Below are positions 51,333-59,249 of a stretch of DNA of 64,000 bases, one piece after another. This DNA is from Amnibacterium sp. CER49 (GTDB lineage: Bacteria; Actinomycetota; Actinomycetes; Actinomycetales; Microbacteriaceae): positions 496,001 through 560,000 of the forward strand of contig NZ_JARVWQ010000002.1 of assembly GCF_029846255.1 (NCBI RefSeq), given 5' to 3'. Within the stretch, counting starts at the first letter, position 1. Every line of letters starts with the position of its first letter. A program made the translations under genes and the position numbers. The notes under the pieces are model-generated. The model was not told the origin of the DNA, ran no database searches, and worked only from the letters and a program-made list of their open reading frames with translations.

Positions 51333-51385
51333 TTCCCGGGAAGAGGTTCTACGTTCCCTCCCGGTGCTCGGCGACGTCGCCGAGC
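51333..51385. promoter_or_regulatory. Palindromes before the MFS-UspA operon
   Basis: Two perfect palindromes lie in the 166-base spacer: TTCCCGGGAA (51333-51342) and GCTCGGCGACGTCGCCGAGC (51366-51385). The second, 20 bases long, ends 21 bases before the MFS start and overlaps where a promoter or leader would be. Either could be an operator or a leader hairpin; no adjacent regulator gene identifies one. Confidence 0.4.
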
Positions 51386-51406
51386 GGATAAGGAGCGGAA
51401 GCGACG

Positions 51407-52855
51407 ATGACGGCGACGGACGCGAGACCAACCGGAGCGATCCGCAGTCTCATCCCGGCCCGGATGGACCGGCTGCCCTGGACGAGGTTCCACTGGACCG
51501 TGGTGCTCGGCCTCGGGGTGTCCTGGATCCTCGACGGCCTCGAGATCCAGATGGTCTCGGCGAACGGGTTCGCGCAGCAGCTGCACATGAACTCGGTCGA
51601 GATCGGCCTGACCGGCACGATCTACCTCATCGGCCAGGTGGTCGGCGCGCTCGTGTTCGGGCGGCTCTCCGACCGTCTCGGGCGGCGACGGTTCTTCATC
51701 CTGACCCTGGCGATCTACCTCGTGGGATCCGGCATCGCGGGCCTCGCCTTCGCGCCGTGGTTCCTCTGGATCTTCCGCTTCGTGGCGGGCATGGGCATCG
51801 GCGGCGAGTACACGGCCATCAACTCGGCGATCGACGAGATCATCCCGTCGCACTACCGCGGCCGCGTCGACATCGCGATCAACGGCACCTACTGGGGCGG
51901 TGCGGCCCTCGGCGCCGCGGCGAACCTGTTCCTGCTCACGCCGCAGCTGAACGACCAGGGCTGGGGCTGGCGCATCGGCTTCTTCATCGGCCCGGTGCTC
52001 GGTCTCGTGATCATCTACCTGCGGCGGCACATCCCCGAGAGCCCCCGCTGGCAGCTGACGCACGGCCAGCAGGAGGAGGCCGAGGCGAACGTCGAGCGCA
52101 TCGAGCGCGAGGTCGAGCAGGAGTCGGGGCGGCCGCTCGAGAAGCTGCCCGACTCGAAGGCCATCGAGGTCGTGCCGAGCGAACGGATCCCGTTCAGCCA
52201 GGTCGCGCACGTGTTCCTGCGCCGCTACCCGCGGCGCACGTTCGTCGGCCTCGTGATGATGATCACGCAGTCGTTCCTCTACAACGCGATCTTCTTCAGC
52301 TACGCCCTCGTGCTGCAGAAGTTCTTCCACATCCCGCAGGCGGCGATCGGGCTCTACTTCTTCCCGTTCGCGATCGGCAACCTGGCCGGCCCGCTCGTGC
52401 TCGGCCCGCTCTTCGACACGCTCGGCCGCCGCAAGATGATCTTCGGCACCTACGTGATCGCCGGTCTCGTGCTCGCCCTGTCGGGGGCGCTGTTCGCGGC
52501 GGGCGCGCTCGATGCCGTGACGCAGACGATCCTCTGGTGCGTGTCGTTCTTCTTCGCCTCCGCGGGCGCCTCGTCGGCGTACCTCACGGTGAGCGAGACC
52601 TTCCCGCTGCAGGTGCGGGGCCAGGCGATCTCGTACTTCTTCTCCATCGGCCAGCTCGTCGGCGCGTTCGCTCCGACGATCTTCGGCGCGCTCGTCGGCA
52701 ACGGCTCCGCGCGCGGCCCGCTCGCGGTGGGCGACTACCTCGGCGCCGGGATGATGATCGTCGGCGGCATCGTGGCCCTGATCTTCGGCGTGAGCGCCGA
52801 GCGCAAGGGCCTCGAGGACATCAGCGACATCAACTTCATGGCGAACACGCGATGA
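51407..52855 (+). CDS. MFS transporter, sugar-porter/NiaP-like
   Basis: A 482-residue, 12-helix transporter. The loop 2-3 motif is GRLSDRLGRRRFF, the loop 8-9 motif LFDTLGRRKMIF, and MGIGGEYTAINSAIDEIIPS matches the metabolite:H+ symporter (aromatic acid, niacin, sugar) group. It probably imports an organic acid or vitamin-like compound. The AAGGAG site is 11 bases from ATG 51407. It is coupled by ATGA to a universal stress protein gene. Confidence 0.88.
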   Translation: MTATDARPTGAIRSLIPARMDRLPWTRFHWTVVLGLGVSWILDGLEIQMVSANGFAQQLHMNSVEIGLTGTIYLIGQVVGALVFGRLSDRLGRRRFFILTLAIYLVGSGIAGLAFAPWFLWIFRFVAGMGIGGEYTAINSAIDEIIPSHYRGRVDIAINGTYWGGAALGAAANLFLLTPQLNDQGWGWRIGFFIGPVLGLVIIYLRRHIPESPRWQLTHGQQEEAEANVERIEREVEQESGRPLEKLPDSKAIEVVPSERIPFSQVAHVFLRRYPRRTFVGLVMMITQSFLYNAIFFSYALVLQKFFHIPQAAIGLYFFPFAIGNLAGPLVLGPLFDTLGRRKMIFGTYVIAGLVLALSGALFAAGALDAVTQTILWCVSFFFASAGASSAYLTVSETFPLQVRGQAISYFFSIGQLVGAFAPTIFGALVGNGSARGPLAVGDYLGAGMMIVGGIVALIFGVSAERKGLEDISDINFMANTR

Positions 52856-53322
52856 GCGACGAGACGAGGACCCACGACACGGCACGCTCCGGCGGCACGG
52901 TCGTCGTGGGCGTCAGCCCCACGAGCGGCTCCCCCACCGCCCTGCACTGGGCGGCCGACGAGGCGCGACGCCGCGGCGCCCAGCTCGTCGCCCTGTCGGC
53001 CTGGCGCGAGCCGCGGCCACCGATCGCGCCCGGGGGCCGCCCGCCCGGGGTCGGCTTCGACGCCGACGCGGTGGTCGCCGAGGCGAAGGACCGCCTCGCC
53101 GACCAGGTGCGCGCGGCGCTCGGCGACTCGTCGGGGATCCGGTCCGAGGTCGTCCACGGCAGCACGTTCCGCGTGCTCCTGCAGGCGTCCGAGACCGCCG
53201 ACCTGCTCGTGCTCGACGCCCCGTCGCGGCTCGACCTCGCCGAGGGCCCGAACCTCGCCCGACGCCTGATCTACGCGGCCGAGTGCCCCGTGGTGATCAT
53301 GCCGCCGAAGACGCTCGAGTAG
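52852..53322 (+). CDS. Universal stress protein (UspA family)
   Basis: A 156-residue single Usp domain: VVVGVSPTSGSPTALHWA opens the fold, LLVLDAPSRLDLAEG corresponds to the ATP-binding G-2x-G-9x-G(S/T) area but is imperfect (the classic GSHGxG is replaced by DAPSRLDL), and AAECPVVIMPP closes it. ATG 52852 overlaps the MFS stop (ATGA). The poor ATP motif suggests a non-nucleotide-binding Usp. It likely modulates the transporter, as Usp-transporter pairs do elsewhere. Confidence 0.86.
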   Translation: MSDETRTHDTARSGGTVVVGVSPTSGSPTALHWAADEARRRGAQLVALSAWREPRPPIAPGGRPPGVGFDADAVVAEAKDRLADQVRAALGDSSGIRSEVVHGSTFRVLLQASETADLLVLDAPSRLDLAEGPNLARRLIYAAECPVVIMPPKTLE

Positions 53323-53335
53323 CGCTCCCCACCAC

Positions 53336-53418
53336 TACCGCGTGTAGGTACTTCGGCCTCGTGTAGGTGCAGAACGCAGGTTCGCACCTACACGAGGACG
53401 GATGACCTACACGCGGTA
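53336..53418. repeat. Dispersed palindromic element family 1, copy B
   Basis: A second copy of the GTGTAGGT repeat, with a 14-bp perfect outer inverted repeat (TACCGCGTGTAGGT / ACCTACACGCGGTA) and a 14-bp perfect inner one (CCTCGTGTAGGTGC / GCACCTACACGAGG). The inner pair is degraded in copy A. It again lies between convergent genes (uspA and a DUF5946-like gene) and again has no coding capacity. Confidence 0.82.
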
Positions 53419-53488
53419 CCGGCATCGAGCACCGGTCGCAGCTCGAGTCGTCGTCCTTCCGCAGGAGGTCCGGCTCGGGCTGCGGCTT

Positions 53489-54106
53489 TCAGGCGCCGCG
53501 CGCGGACGACGGGCCCTCGAGCACCCCGAGCAGCCGGTGCACAGCGCCGGCCGAGCCGACGGTGCCGAGCAGGCCCGGGCCCCCCGGGTGCACGAAGACG
53601 AGCCGCAGCAGGTCCTCGATCTGCGTCGCGGTGCCCGGTCGCTCGCGCAGCCAGGCGCACCAGACGTCGGCCGCCCAGTCGCGCGTGGCCTTCGCGTGCC
53701 CCGTCTCGCTCCTCCGCTTGACGCCCGCTTCGAGCACGTCGGCGACCGTGGTCCAGCTCGCGACCGTCACCGGCTCGAACGTGGGCCAGTCGGCGGCCGG
53801 GTGCCCCATCCGCTGATGGATCGCGCGCACCTCGTCGCCCGAGAAGCCCTGCTCGAGCGCGAGCCAGAGTCCCGCGAGCGAGTAGACGAGGCGGATCGGC
53901 TTCGCCGCGTCGCCGCCGTGCTGGGCGCCGTAGGCGTCGACGCTCATCTGGTGGTACCGGAGCATCACGGGGTGCTGGAACTCGAAGCCGATCACCTCGT
54001 GGAAGGCGGCCGTGCACTCGCTCGAGGCGTTGCCCTCGGGCTGCGGCGGGTGCTCCATGCCGGGCAGCGCGGCGCCGCATCCCGGGCAGACCACCGTGGC
54101 GCGCAC
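53489..54106 (-). CDS. DUF5946-like protein with an N-terminal zinc-knuckle-like motif
   Basis: A 205-residue protein. The first residues VVCPGCGAALPGM carry a CxxC zinc-knuckle-like pair, followed by ASSECTAAFHEVIGFEF. The middle has LVYSLAGLWLALEQGFSGDE and the C-terminus has a WCAWLRERPGTATQIEDLL stretch. These features match what I know of the DUF5946 family, whose function is unknown. No secretion signal. GTG 54106. Confidence 0.6.
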   Translation of the reverse strand: MRATVVCPGCGAALPGMEHPPQPEGNASSECTAAFHEVIGFEFQHPVMLRYHQMSVDAYGAQHGGDAAKPIRLVYSLAGLWLALEQGFSGDEVRAIHQRMGHPAADWPTFEPVTVASWTTVADVLEAGVKRRSETGHAKATRDWAADVWCAWLRERPGTATQIEDLLRLVFVHPGGPGLLGTVGSAGAVHRLLGVLEGPSSARGA

Positions 54107-54167
54107 GGCTCAAGCCTGCCATCCGGCCGCTGGGCGCTTCTGCAACCCCCGCCCCGGGAGGGCGCGG

Positions 54168-54482
54168 TCAGGCCCGCTCGGAGTCGGCCAGCGCCTGCTC
54201 GAGCCGGTCGAGCTTGCCGGTGAGCTCGCCCGTGCGGCCCGGTCGGATGTCGGCCTTCAGCACGAGCGACACGCGGGATCCGTACGCGCCGGCGGCCTCG
54301 GTGGCGCGCTTCACCACGTCGAAAACCTCGTCCCACTCCCCCTCGATCGTCGTGAACATCGAGTCGGTCTCGTTGGGCAGGCCGGACTCGCGCACGATGC
54401 GCACGGCCGCCGCGACCGCGTCGTGCACCGAGCCGTCCGTCCGTCCGGTTCCGCTCGGGCTCACCGAGAACGCCACCAGCAT
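54168..54482 (-). CDS. Thiamine-binding protein (MTH1187/YkoF-like, DUF77)
   Basis: A 104-residue ferredoxin-like protein of the MTH1187/TM0486 family (DUF77): VAFSVSPSGT, AVRIVRESGLPNETDSMFTT and EGEWDEVFDVVKRA are the family signature. Members bind thiamine or HMP in the cytoplasm and form tetramers. ATG 54482 has a strong GGGAGGAG site. There is no thiamine operon nearby and no TPP riboswitch in the spacer that I can see. Confidence 0.85.
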   Translation of the reverse strand: MLVAFSVSPSGTGRTDGSVHDAVAAAVRIVRESGLPNETDSMFTTIEGEWDEVFDVVKRATEAAGAYGSRVSLVLKADIRPGRTGELTGKLDRLEQALADSERA

Positions 54483-54628
54483 CGCCGCTCCTCCCACGTC
54501 CCCGATCGACCGGGCCGCCTGTCCACCCGTCCAGCTGTCCACCGCCCTCGGAGGACGCTACCGGCGCCGCGCCGCCCGGACATGGGAAGCCCTCGACAGC
54601 CCGGGCGCGCGGCGGCAGCATGCGGGGC

Positions 54629-55279
54629 ATGGCTTTCGCCGATCGGCGGGACGCCGGACGCCGGCTCGCGCCGCTCCTGCTCGCGGAGACCGGCACCGCG
54701 ACGATCGTGCTGGGACTCCCGCGAGGCGGCGTGCTGGTCGCCGCGGAGGTCGCCGCCGCGCTGCAGGCGCCGCTCGACGTGCTCGTCGCCGCGAAGCTGC
54801 GGACGCCGGAGCGCCCGGAGCTCGCGCTCGGCGCGGTCGCCGAGGACGGCGGGCTGCTGCTCGACGCGCCGCTCATCCGCCGCCTCGGCGTTCCGGTCGA
54901 GGCGGTCGGGGACGCCGAGCGAACCGCCCGCGAGGAGGTCGCCCGCCGCGTTGCGCGCTACCGGCCCGCGCGGCCGCGGCTCGACCTCGCCGGCCGCACG
55001 ACGATCGTGATCGACGACGGGATCGCCACCGGGTCGACCGCGCTCGTCGCCTGCCGCGCCGCACGGTCCGCGGGCGCGGCCCGTGTCGTCATCGCCGTCC
55101 CGGTCGCGCCGCCCGGCTGGTCGCGCGCCTTCGCCGCAGCCGCCGACGAGGCCGTCGCCGCGCTGATCCCCGCCGGCCTCCGCGCCGTCGGCGACGCGTA
55201 CGAGGACTTCCGTCAGACGACGGACGAGGAGGTGCTCGCCGCGCTCGCGGGTCCGGAGGCCCGACGAGCGCCTGCGTAG
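54629..55279 (+). CDS. Phosphoribosyltransferase-domain protein
   Basis: A 216-residue type I PRTase-like protein: VLGLPRGGVLVAAEVA opens the fold, and TTIVIDDGIATGSTAL is the PRPP motif with its two acidic residues. The ID-hood is of the family often placed near dienelactone hydrolase or erythromycin esterase domains, and the substrate base is unknown. ATG 54629 is favoured; an ATG nine bases upstream (54620) is in frame. Confidence 0.82.
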   Translation: MAFADRRDAGRRLAPLLLAETGTATIVLGLPRGGVLVAAEVAAALQAPLDVLVAAKLRTPERPELALGAVAEDGGLLLDAPLIRRLGVPVEAVGDAERTAREEVARRVARYRPARPRLDLAGRTTIVIDDGIATGSTALVACRAARSAGAARVVIAVPVAPPGWSRAFAAAADEAVAALIPAGLRAVGDAYEDFRQTTDEEVLAALAGPEARRAPA

Positions 55280-55354
55280 GCCGGTCGTCCCTGGCCAAGC
55301 GTCCGAGGGCTCTGCGAGGGTGGGGTCCTCGATCCCCCGGCCCGAAGGAGCGCC

Positions 55355-55771
55355 ATGACCGTCCGACTGAACCCCTACCTCGGCTTCCGCGGCGAGGCCC
55401 GCGCGGCGATGGAGTTCTACCGCGGGGTGTTCGGCGGCGAGCTCACGGTGAGCACGTTCGGCGACTTCGGCGCGGCCCAGGACCCGGCCGAGACCGACCA
55501 GGTGATGCACGCGCAGCTGCTCGGCGAGCACGGGGTCGTGCTCATGGGCAGCGACACCCCGCAGCGCATGTCGTACAACCCCGGCGACACGACGTCCGTC
55601 TCGCTCTCGGGCGACGAGGAGGCGACGCTGCAGCGCTGGTGGGACGCCCTGAGCGACGGCGCGACCGTGCTCCAGCCGCTCACCAAGGCCCAGTGGGGCG
55701 ACAGCTTCGGCATGCTGCGCGACCGGTTCGGCACCACCTGGCTCGTGAACATCAGCGGCGCGCCGGCCTGA
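55355..55771 (+). CDS. PhnB-like VOC-superfamily protein
   Basis: A 138-residue glyoxalase-fold protein of the PhnB/YjdN type: LNPYLGFRGEARAAMEFYRG, QVMHAQLLGEHGVVLMGSD, and WGDSFGMLRDRFGTTWLVNI. PhnB proteins lie near phosphonate genes in Escherichia coli, but no phn gene is here and the function of the group is unknown. AAGGAG precedes ATG 55355. Confidence 0.86.
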   Translation: MTVRLNPYLGFRGEARAAMEFYRGVFGGELTVSTFGDFGAAQDPAETDQVMHAQLLGEHGVVLMGSDTPQRMSYNPGDTTSVSLSGDEEATLQRWWDALSDGATVLQPLTKAQWGDSFGMLRDRFGTTWLVNISGAPA

Positions 55772-55795
55772 ACCGCGGCCGTCGCGCAGGCGGCG

Positions 55796-56269
55796 TCAGC
55801 GGCGCTGCATCGCCCGGATCGCGAGGGCGGTGACGAGCCCGAACACGAGGTGCGGCACGACGTCGGCCGCCCAATCCGTGCGCGACCACGTCCGCGGATC
55901 CGAGATCCCCTCCGCCGCGAGCGGCACGTCGGCGGAGGCCATCGCCGCAGCGCCGATCAGGGGCGCGGAGATCAGCAGCGGCAGCCGGATGCCGAGCGCC
56001 CGCACGGCACCGGCGGCCGCGCCGACCGCGACGCCCACGAGCGGGCCCGAGAGTCCGCCGAGGCCTGAGATCCGGTTCTCGCGCTGCTCCCCCGCGCCCG
56101 GGATCGCGACGTCGAGGTCGCTCGCGACCTTCTGCACGAGCTGCTCCGGCGTGCTGCTCGAGGGCCTCGCCCGCACCGTCATGTCGGCGTAGGTGACGAT
56201 GTTCAGCGCGGTGGCGCCCGCAGCGCCGGCGAGTGCGCCCGTCCACAGTCCGTTCAAGAGCCTCGGCAT
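55796..56269 (-). CDS. Membrane protein of unknown function
   Basis: A 157-residue protein with about four hydrophobic segments: GLWTGALAGAAGATALNIVT near the N-terminus, LVGVAVGAAAGAVRALG, LPLLISAPLIGAAAMAS, and VPHLVFGLVTALAI at the end. A soluble loop (SSSTPEQLVQKVASDLDVAI) sits between the first two. I know no function for the group. ATG 56269 has GGAGG eight bases upstream. It is divergent from a small acidic gene. Confidence 0.65.
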   Translation of the reverse strand: MPRLLNGLWTGALAGAAGATALNIVTYADMTVRARPSSSTPEQLVQKVASDLDVAIPGAGEQRENRISGLGGLSGPLVGVAVGAAAGAVRALGIRLPLLISAPLIGAAAMASADVPLAAEGISDPRTWSRTDWAADVVPHLVFGLVTALAIRAMQRR

Positions 56270-56435
56270 CGTGCCTCCAGGTCGTCCGGCCGCCCCGTGC
56301 GGCGCGACGACCATTGCAGCGCGGCGGCCTGCGGACGCCATGGGAGGCGGTGGGGCACCCCCGCGGCGGAACCGGTGCTCAGGGTCTGCCGAGCCGGGCG
56401 GGGGACGCTCGAGCTCCCACCAGGAGGAGGACCGC

Positions 56436-56576
56436 ATGAGCGACCCACGGAACGACGCGGACGCCCTGTCGCGCGCCGAGGACCTGCCGGACGGCGCGCA
56501 GACCGACACGACCGGCCCGCAGGACCCGGGCGAGGACACCGACGCAGGCGGCGGCCCCGCCCGGCCCCGCTCGTGA
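56436..56576 (+). CDS. Small acidic protein, 46 residues
   Basis: A short Asp/Gly-rich protein (MSDPRNDADALSRAEDL at the start) with no domain. The AGGAGGAG ribosome site before ATG 56436 is among the strongest in the window, and the stop overlaps the GTG of the next gene (GTGA), so translation is likely. It shares the MSDP opening and acidic disordered character with the 62-residue protein at 32617-32805. Confidence 0.6.
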   Translation: MSDPRNDADALSRAEDLPDGAQTDTTGPQDPGEDTDAGGGPARPRS

Positions 56577-56917
56577 CCCGGCCGGCCGACGTCTCCCGCA
56601 GCGTGCTGACCGAGGTGCTGCCGCCGGTGCTCACGACCGCCGGGCTCGTCTCGGGCTACGGCGTGGCGGTCGCGACGAGGAACCGCCCGCTCGGCGGCGC
56701 GGTGCTCGCCGCCTTCGGTGCCGCGACGTTCGGGGTGGTGAACCGGGGGGCCGGTCCCATCGCGGCCTCCGCCGTGACCGTCTCGTACCTGCTCGCCTTC
56801 GGCGGCTCGCATCCGCTGTCGAAACGGCTCGGGCCGTGGCCGTCGGTGCTCGCCGTGACCGGCATCAGCGCCGCGATCGCGGCGGCGGTGCCGGCGCTCG
56901 TCGCACCGCGACGCTGA
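56573..56917 (+). CDS. Small three- or four-helix membrane protein
   Basis: A 114-residue hydrophobic protein: LPPVLTTAGLVSGYGVAVAT, LGGAVLAAFGAATFGVVN, IAASAVTVSYLLAFGGSHPL and SVLAVTGISAAIAAAVPAL are likely membrane segments. GTG 56573 is coupled to the preceding acidic gene. The last 53 bases overlap the convergent YchJ gene. No function is known. Confidence 0.65.
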   Translation: MTRPADVSRSVLTEVLPPVLTTAGLVSGYGVAVATRNRPLGGAVLAAFGAATFGVVNRGAGPIAASAVTVSYLLAFGGSHPLSKRLGPWPSVLAVTGISAAIAAAVPALVAPRR

Positions 56918-57293
56918 CCTCCGCGGGGCCCACGTACCAGTCGTTCCCGCGGCGCACGAACCGGCTGCGCTCGGCGAGCAGCGCCGCCCCGTCCGCGTCC
57001 CGGTAGGCGGCGCGGAACTCGACGACGCCCGCGTCGTCGTCCGGGCCGCCGGCCCAGGTGTCGACGACGCGGAGCCCGCGCCAGACGACTCCGGGCTCGA
57101 GCTCGAGCGATGCCGGGCGGGTGGCGGGATCCCAGGTGCGCAGCAGGTGCGCGGTGCGGCCGAGCGCGAACGCGGTGTACCGCGACCGCATGAGGCGTTC
57201 CGCCGTCGGCGCCGGTGCGCCGTCGAGGAGCGGACCGCAGCACGCGGCGAACGGCTCGCGGCTGCCGCAGGGGCAGCGGTCGGTCTCGGTCAT
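56865..57293 (-). CDS. YchJ-family SEC-C motif protein
   Basis: A 142-residue UPF0225/YchJ protein. The N-terminal SEC-C metal-binding motif CPCGSREPFAACCGPLL is intact, and APTAERLMRSRYTAFALGRT is the family signature. The C-terminal NTF2-like cone has FRAAYRDADGAALLAERSRF. Function unknown. ATG 57293 overlaps the MFS stop (ATGA) and has GGGAAGG upstream. It is the last gene of a three-gene operon. Confidence 0.87.
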   Translation of the reverse strand: MTETDRCPCGSREPFAACCGPLLDGAPAPTAERLMRSRYTAFALGRTAHLLRTWDPATRPASLELEPGVVWRGLRVVDTWAGGPDDDAGVVEFRAAYRDADGAALLAERSRFVRRGNDWYVGPAEVSVAVRRAPAPPPRSRR

Positions 57294-58510
57294 ACGGATC
57301 CTTCCCGGCCGGGGATGCCGCGGCCCGCGTCGAGCAGCGCCCACACGACTGCGACGACGGCGAGCGCGAGGACGAGCAGCGCGAGACCGGCCCAGCCGGA
57401 CGCGAGGAACGCCCCGCCCGCGGCCCAGCCGATCAGGCTCGATCCCGCGTAGTAGGCGACGTTGTAGAGCGAGGACGCCTGCGCCCGCCCCGTGGTCGCG
57501 CGGGCGCCGACCCAGCCGGCGGCCACCGCGTGCGCGCCGAAGAACCCGGCGGTGAGCAGCACGAGGCCGCAGACGACGAGCGGGAGCACGGGCGGCAGCG
57601 TGAGCAGCACGCCGAGCGCGAGCACCGCGGTCGAGGCGACGAGCACCGGGCGCCGGCCGACGGTCGCCGCCGCGGCTCCCGCCACGGGCGATGACACGGT
57701 GCCGGCGAGGTAGGCGAGGAACAGCAGCGCGGTCAGCCCCGGGCGCACGGAGAACGGCGGCTGCTCGAGCCGGAAGCCGAGGTAGTTGTAGACCGCGACG
57801 AAACCGCCCATGAGCAGGAAGGCCTGCGCGTAGAGCACGACGAGCCGTGGCGCGAGCAGATGCCGCAGCGCTGGCCGCGCGGCGGACGCGTGGACGCCGC
57901 GTCCGCGCGGTACCGGCGCGAGCAGCGCGAAACCCGCGACGGCGAGCGCCGAGGCGATGCCGACGACGAGCAGGCCGGCGCGCCAGCCCGCCACGTCGGC
58001 GACGGGTGCGGCGACGATGCGCCCGAAGAGGCCGCCGAGGGTGGTGCCCGAGACGTAGGTGCCGGCGGCGACCGCCGCGGCCGACCGCGTCACCTCCTCG
58101 GTCAGGTAAGTGACGGCGGTGGCGGGCACGCCCCCGAGCGCGAGCCCCTCGACGAGCCGCACCCCGAGCAGGGTCGGCAGGTCAGAGCAGAACGGAGCGG
58201 CGAGCCCGGCGACGGTGGCGCCGGCGAGCGACGCGAGCAGCACGCGCCGCCGGCCGAAGCGGTCCGCGGCGACGGACCACGGCAGCGCGGCGACCGCGAG
58301 CCCGAGCGTCGCCGCCGAGAGGGTGAGCGCCGCGGAGGCGGCGTCGACGTGCAGCCCGGACGCGACGAGCGGCAGCACGCCCTGCGGCGCGTAGAGCTGC
58401 GCGAAGGTCGCGACCCCGGCGAGGAGCAGCGCGACCACGAGCCGGCGGTACTCCCGCGACCCGCGGCGGTGGCCCGGCTCGACCGCGGGCCGCGCGGTGG
58501 CGCCGGTCAC
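57290..58510 (-). CDS. MFS transporter (YnfM-like)
   Basis: A 406-residue, 12-helix MFS protein: LLLAGVATFAQLYAPQGVLP, VAADRFGRRRVLLASL (loop 2-3 signature), VEGLALGGVPATAVTYLTEE. It resembles YnfM and arabinose/drug exporters of the DHA1 type. Its GTG start overlaps the methyltransferase stop and its stop overlaps the ychJ start, so the three genes are co-translated. Cargo unknown. Confidence 0.86.
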   Translation of the reverse strand: MTGATARPAVEPGHRRGSREYRRLVVALLLAGVATFAQLYAPQGVLPLVASGLHVDAASAALTLSAATLGLAVAALPWSVAADRFGRRRVLLASLAGATVAGLAAPFCSDLPTLLGVRLVEGLALGGVPATAVTYLTEEVTRSAAAVAAGTYVSGTTLGGLFGRIVAAPVADVAGWRAGLLVVGIASALAVAGFALLAPVPRGRGVHASAARPALRHLLAPRLVVLYAQAFLLMGGFVAVYNYLGFRLEQPPFSVRPGLTALLFLAYLAGTVSSPVAGAAAATVGRRPVLVASTAVLALGVLLTLPPVLPLVVCGLVLLTAGFFGAHAVAAGWVGARATTGRAQASSLYNVAYYAGSSLIGWAAGGAFLASGWAGLALLVLALAVVAVVWALLDAGRGIPGREGSV

Positions 58511-59175
58511 GGGACGGGGTCGCCGCTTCGCCGCGCGACGACGGCGAGGAGGGGGTCGCCGCGGTGCCGGCCGCCCTCCTCGAGCCCGGCCGGCGTCCGG
58601 CGCTGCGCGACCGGCTCGTCGAAGCCGCCCGCGAGGCGGACGTAGTCCTGCACGACGCGCACGTGGCCTGCGTCGTCGGTGGCAAGCCAGCCCGCGATCG
58701 CCTTCGTGGGGAAGCACCGGTTCGAGAAGGTCACGGCGAGCGGGGCGCCCGGTCTCAGCACGCGGGCGGCCTCGGCGAGCACCGCGACCGGGCGCACGAG
58801 GTAGTCGATCGAGACGCAGCAGACGACGCCGTCGAACGACGCGTCGGGGAAGGGCAGCGACGGGTCGGCGTTCAGGTCCTGCACGACGCGCTCCGTCGCG
58901 GCGGCGTTCGCCTCGAGCTCGGCGGCGTTCATCCCGAGCACGACGAGCTCCGCGGGAGCCGTCCGGAAGTGGGAGATCCACGACGACATGAGGTCGAGCA
59001 CCCGGGTCGGCGCCGGGGCCGCGCCGTCGATGCCGAGCTCGGCGTACAGGTCGCCGACGGCGGCGATCGCGTCGTCGTCGATGTGCGTCACGAGCCGCAG
59101 GGACCGGTAGAAGCGGGCGTCGTCGGACGGGTCGTCGCGGTCGAAGAACCAGGCGGGGAACGGGTCCTGCTGCAC
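58507..59175 (-). CDS. SAM-dependent methyltransferase
   Basis: A 222-residue class I-type methyltransferase. The usual GxGxG of motif I is replaced by RVLDLMSSWISHF, seen in a group of actinobacterial methyltransferases; ELVVLGMNAAELEAN carries the acidic motif and ARVLRPGAPLAVTFSNRCF the later strand. It is first in the operon with an MFS transporter, suggesting modification and export of a small molecule, but that is inference. GTG 59175. Confidence 0.78.
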   Translation of the reverse strand: MQQDPFPAWFFDRDDPSDDARFYRSLRLVTHIDDDAIAAVGDLYAELGIDGAAPAPTRVLDLMSSWISHFRTAPAELVVLGMNAAELEANAAATERVVQDLNADPSLPFPDASFDGVVCCVSIDYLVRPVAVLAEAARVLRPGAPLAVTFSNRCFPTKAIAGWLATDDAGHVRVVQDYVRLAGGFDEPVAQRRTPAGLEEGGRHRGDPLLAVVARRSGDPVP

Positions 59176-59249
59176 GGCTCGGAGCCTGCCGCGCTCCCCT
59201 GGGCGGTGCCCCCGCGCGGGGCTCCGGCGCTCCGGCAGAATCGCCCCCT

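Noticed and set aside
54483-54628. TPP riboswitch near the thiamine-binding gene
   Set aside because: No CUGAGA or ACCUGA-type core could be found in the spacer; the space is simply a divergent promoter region.
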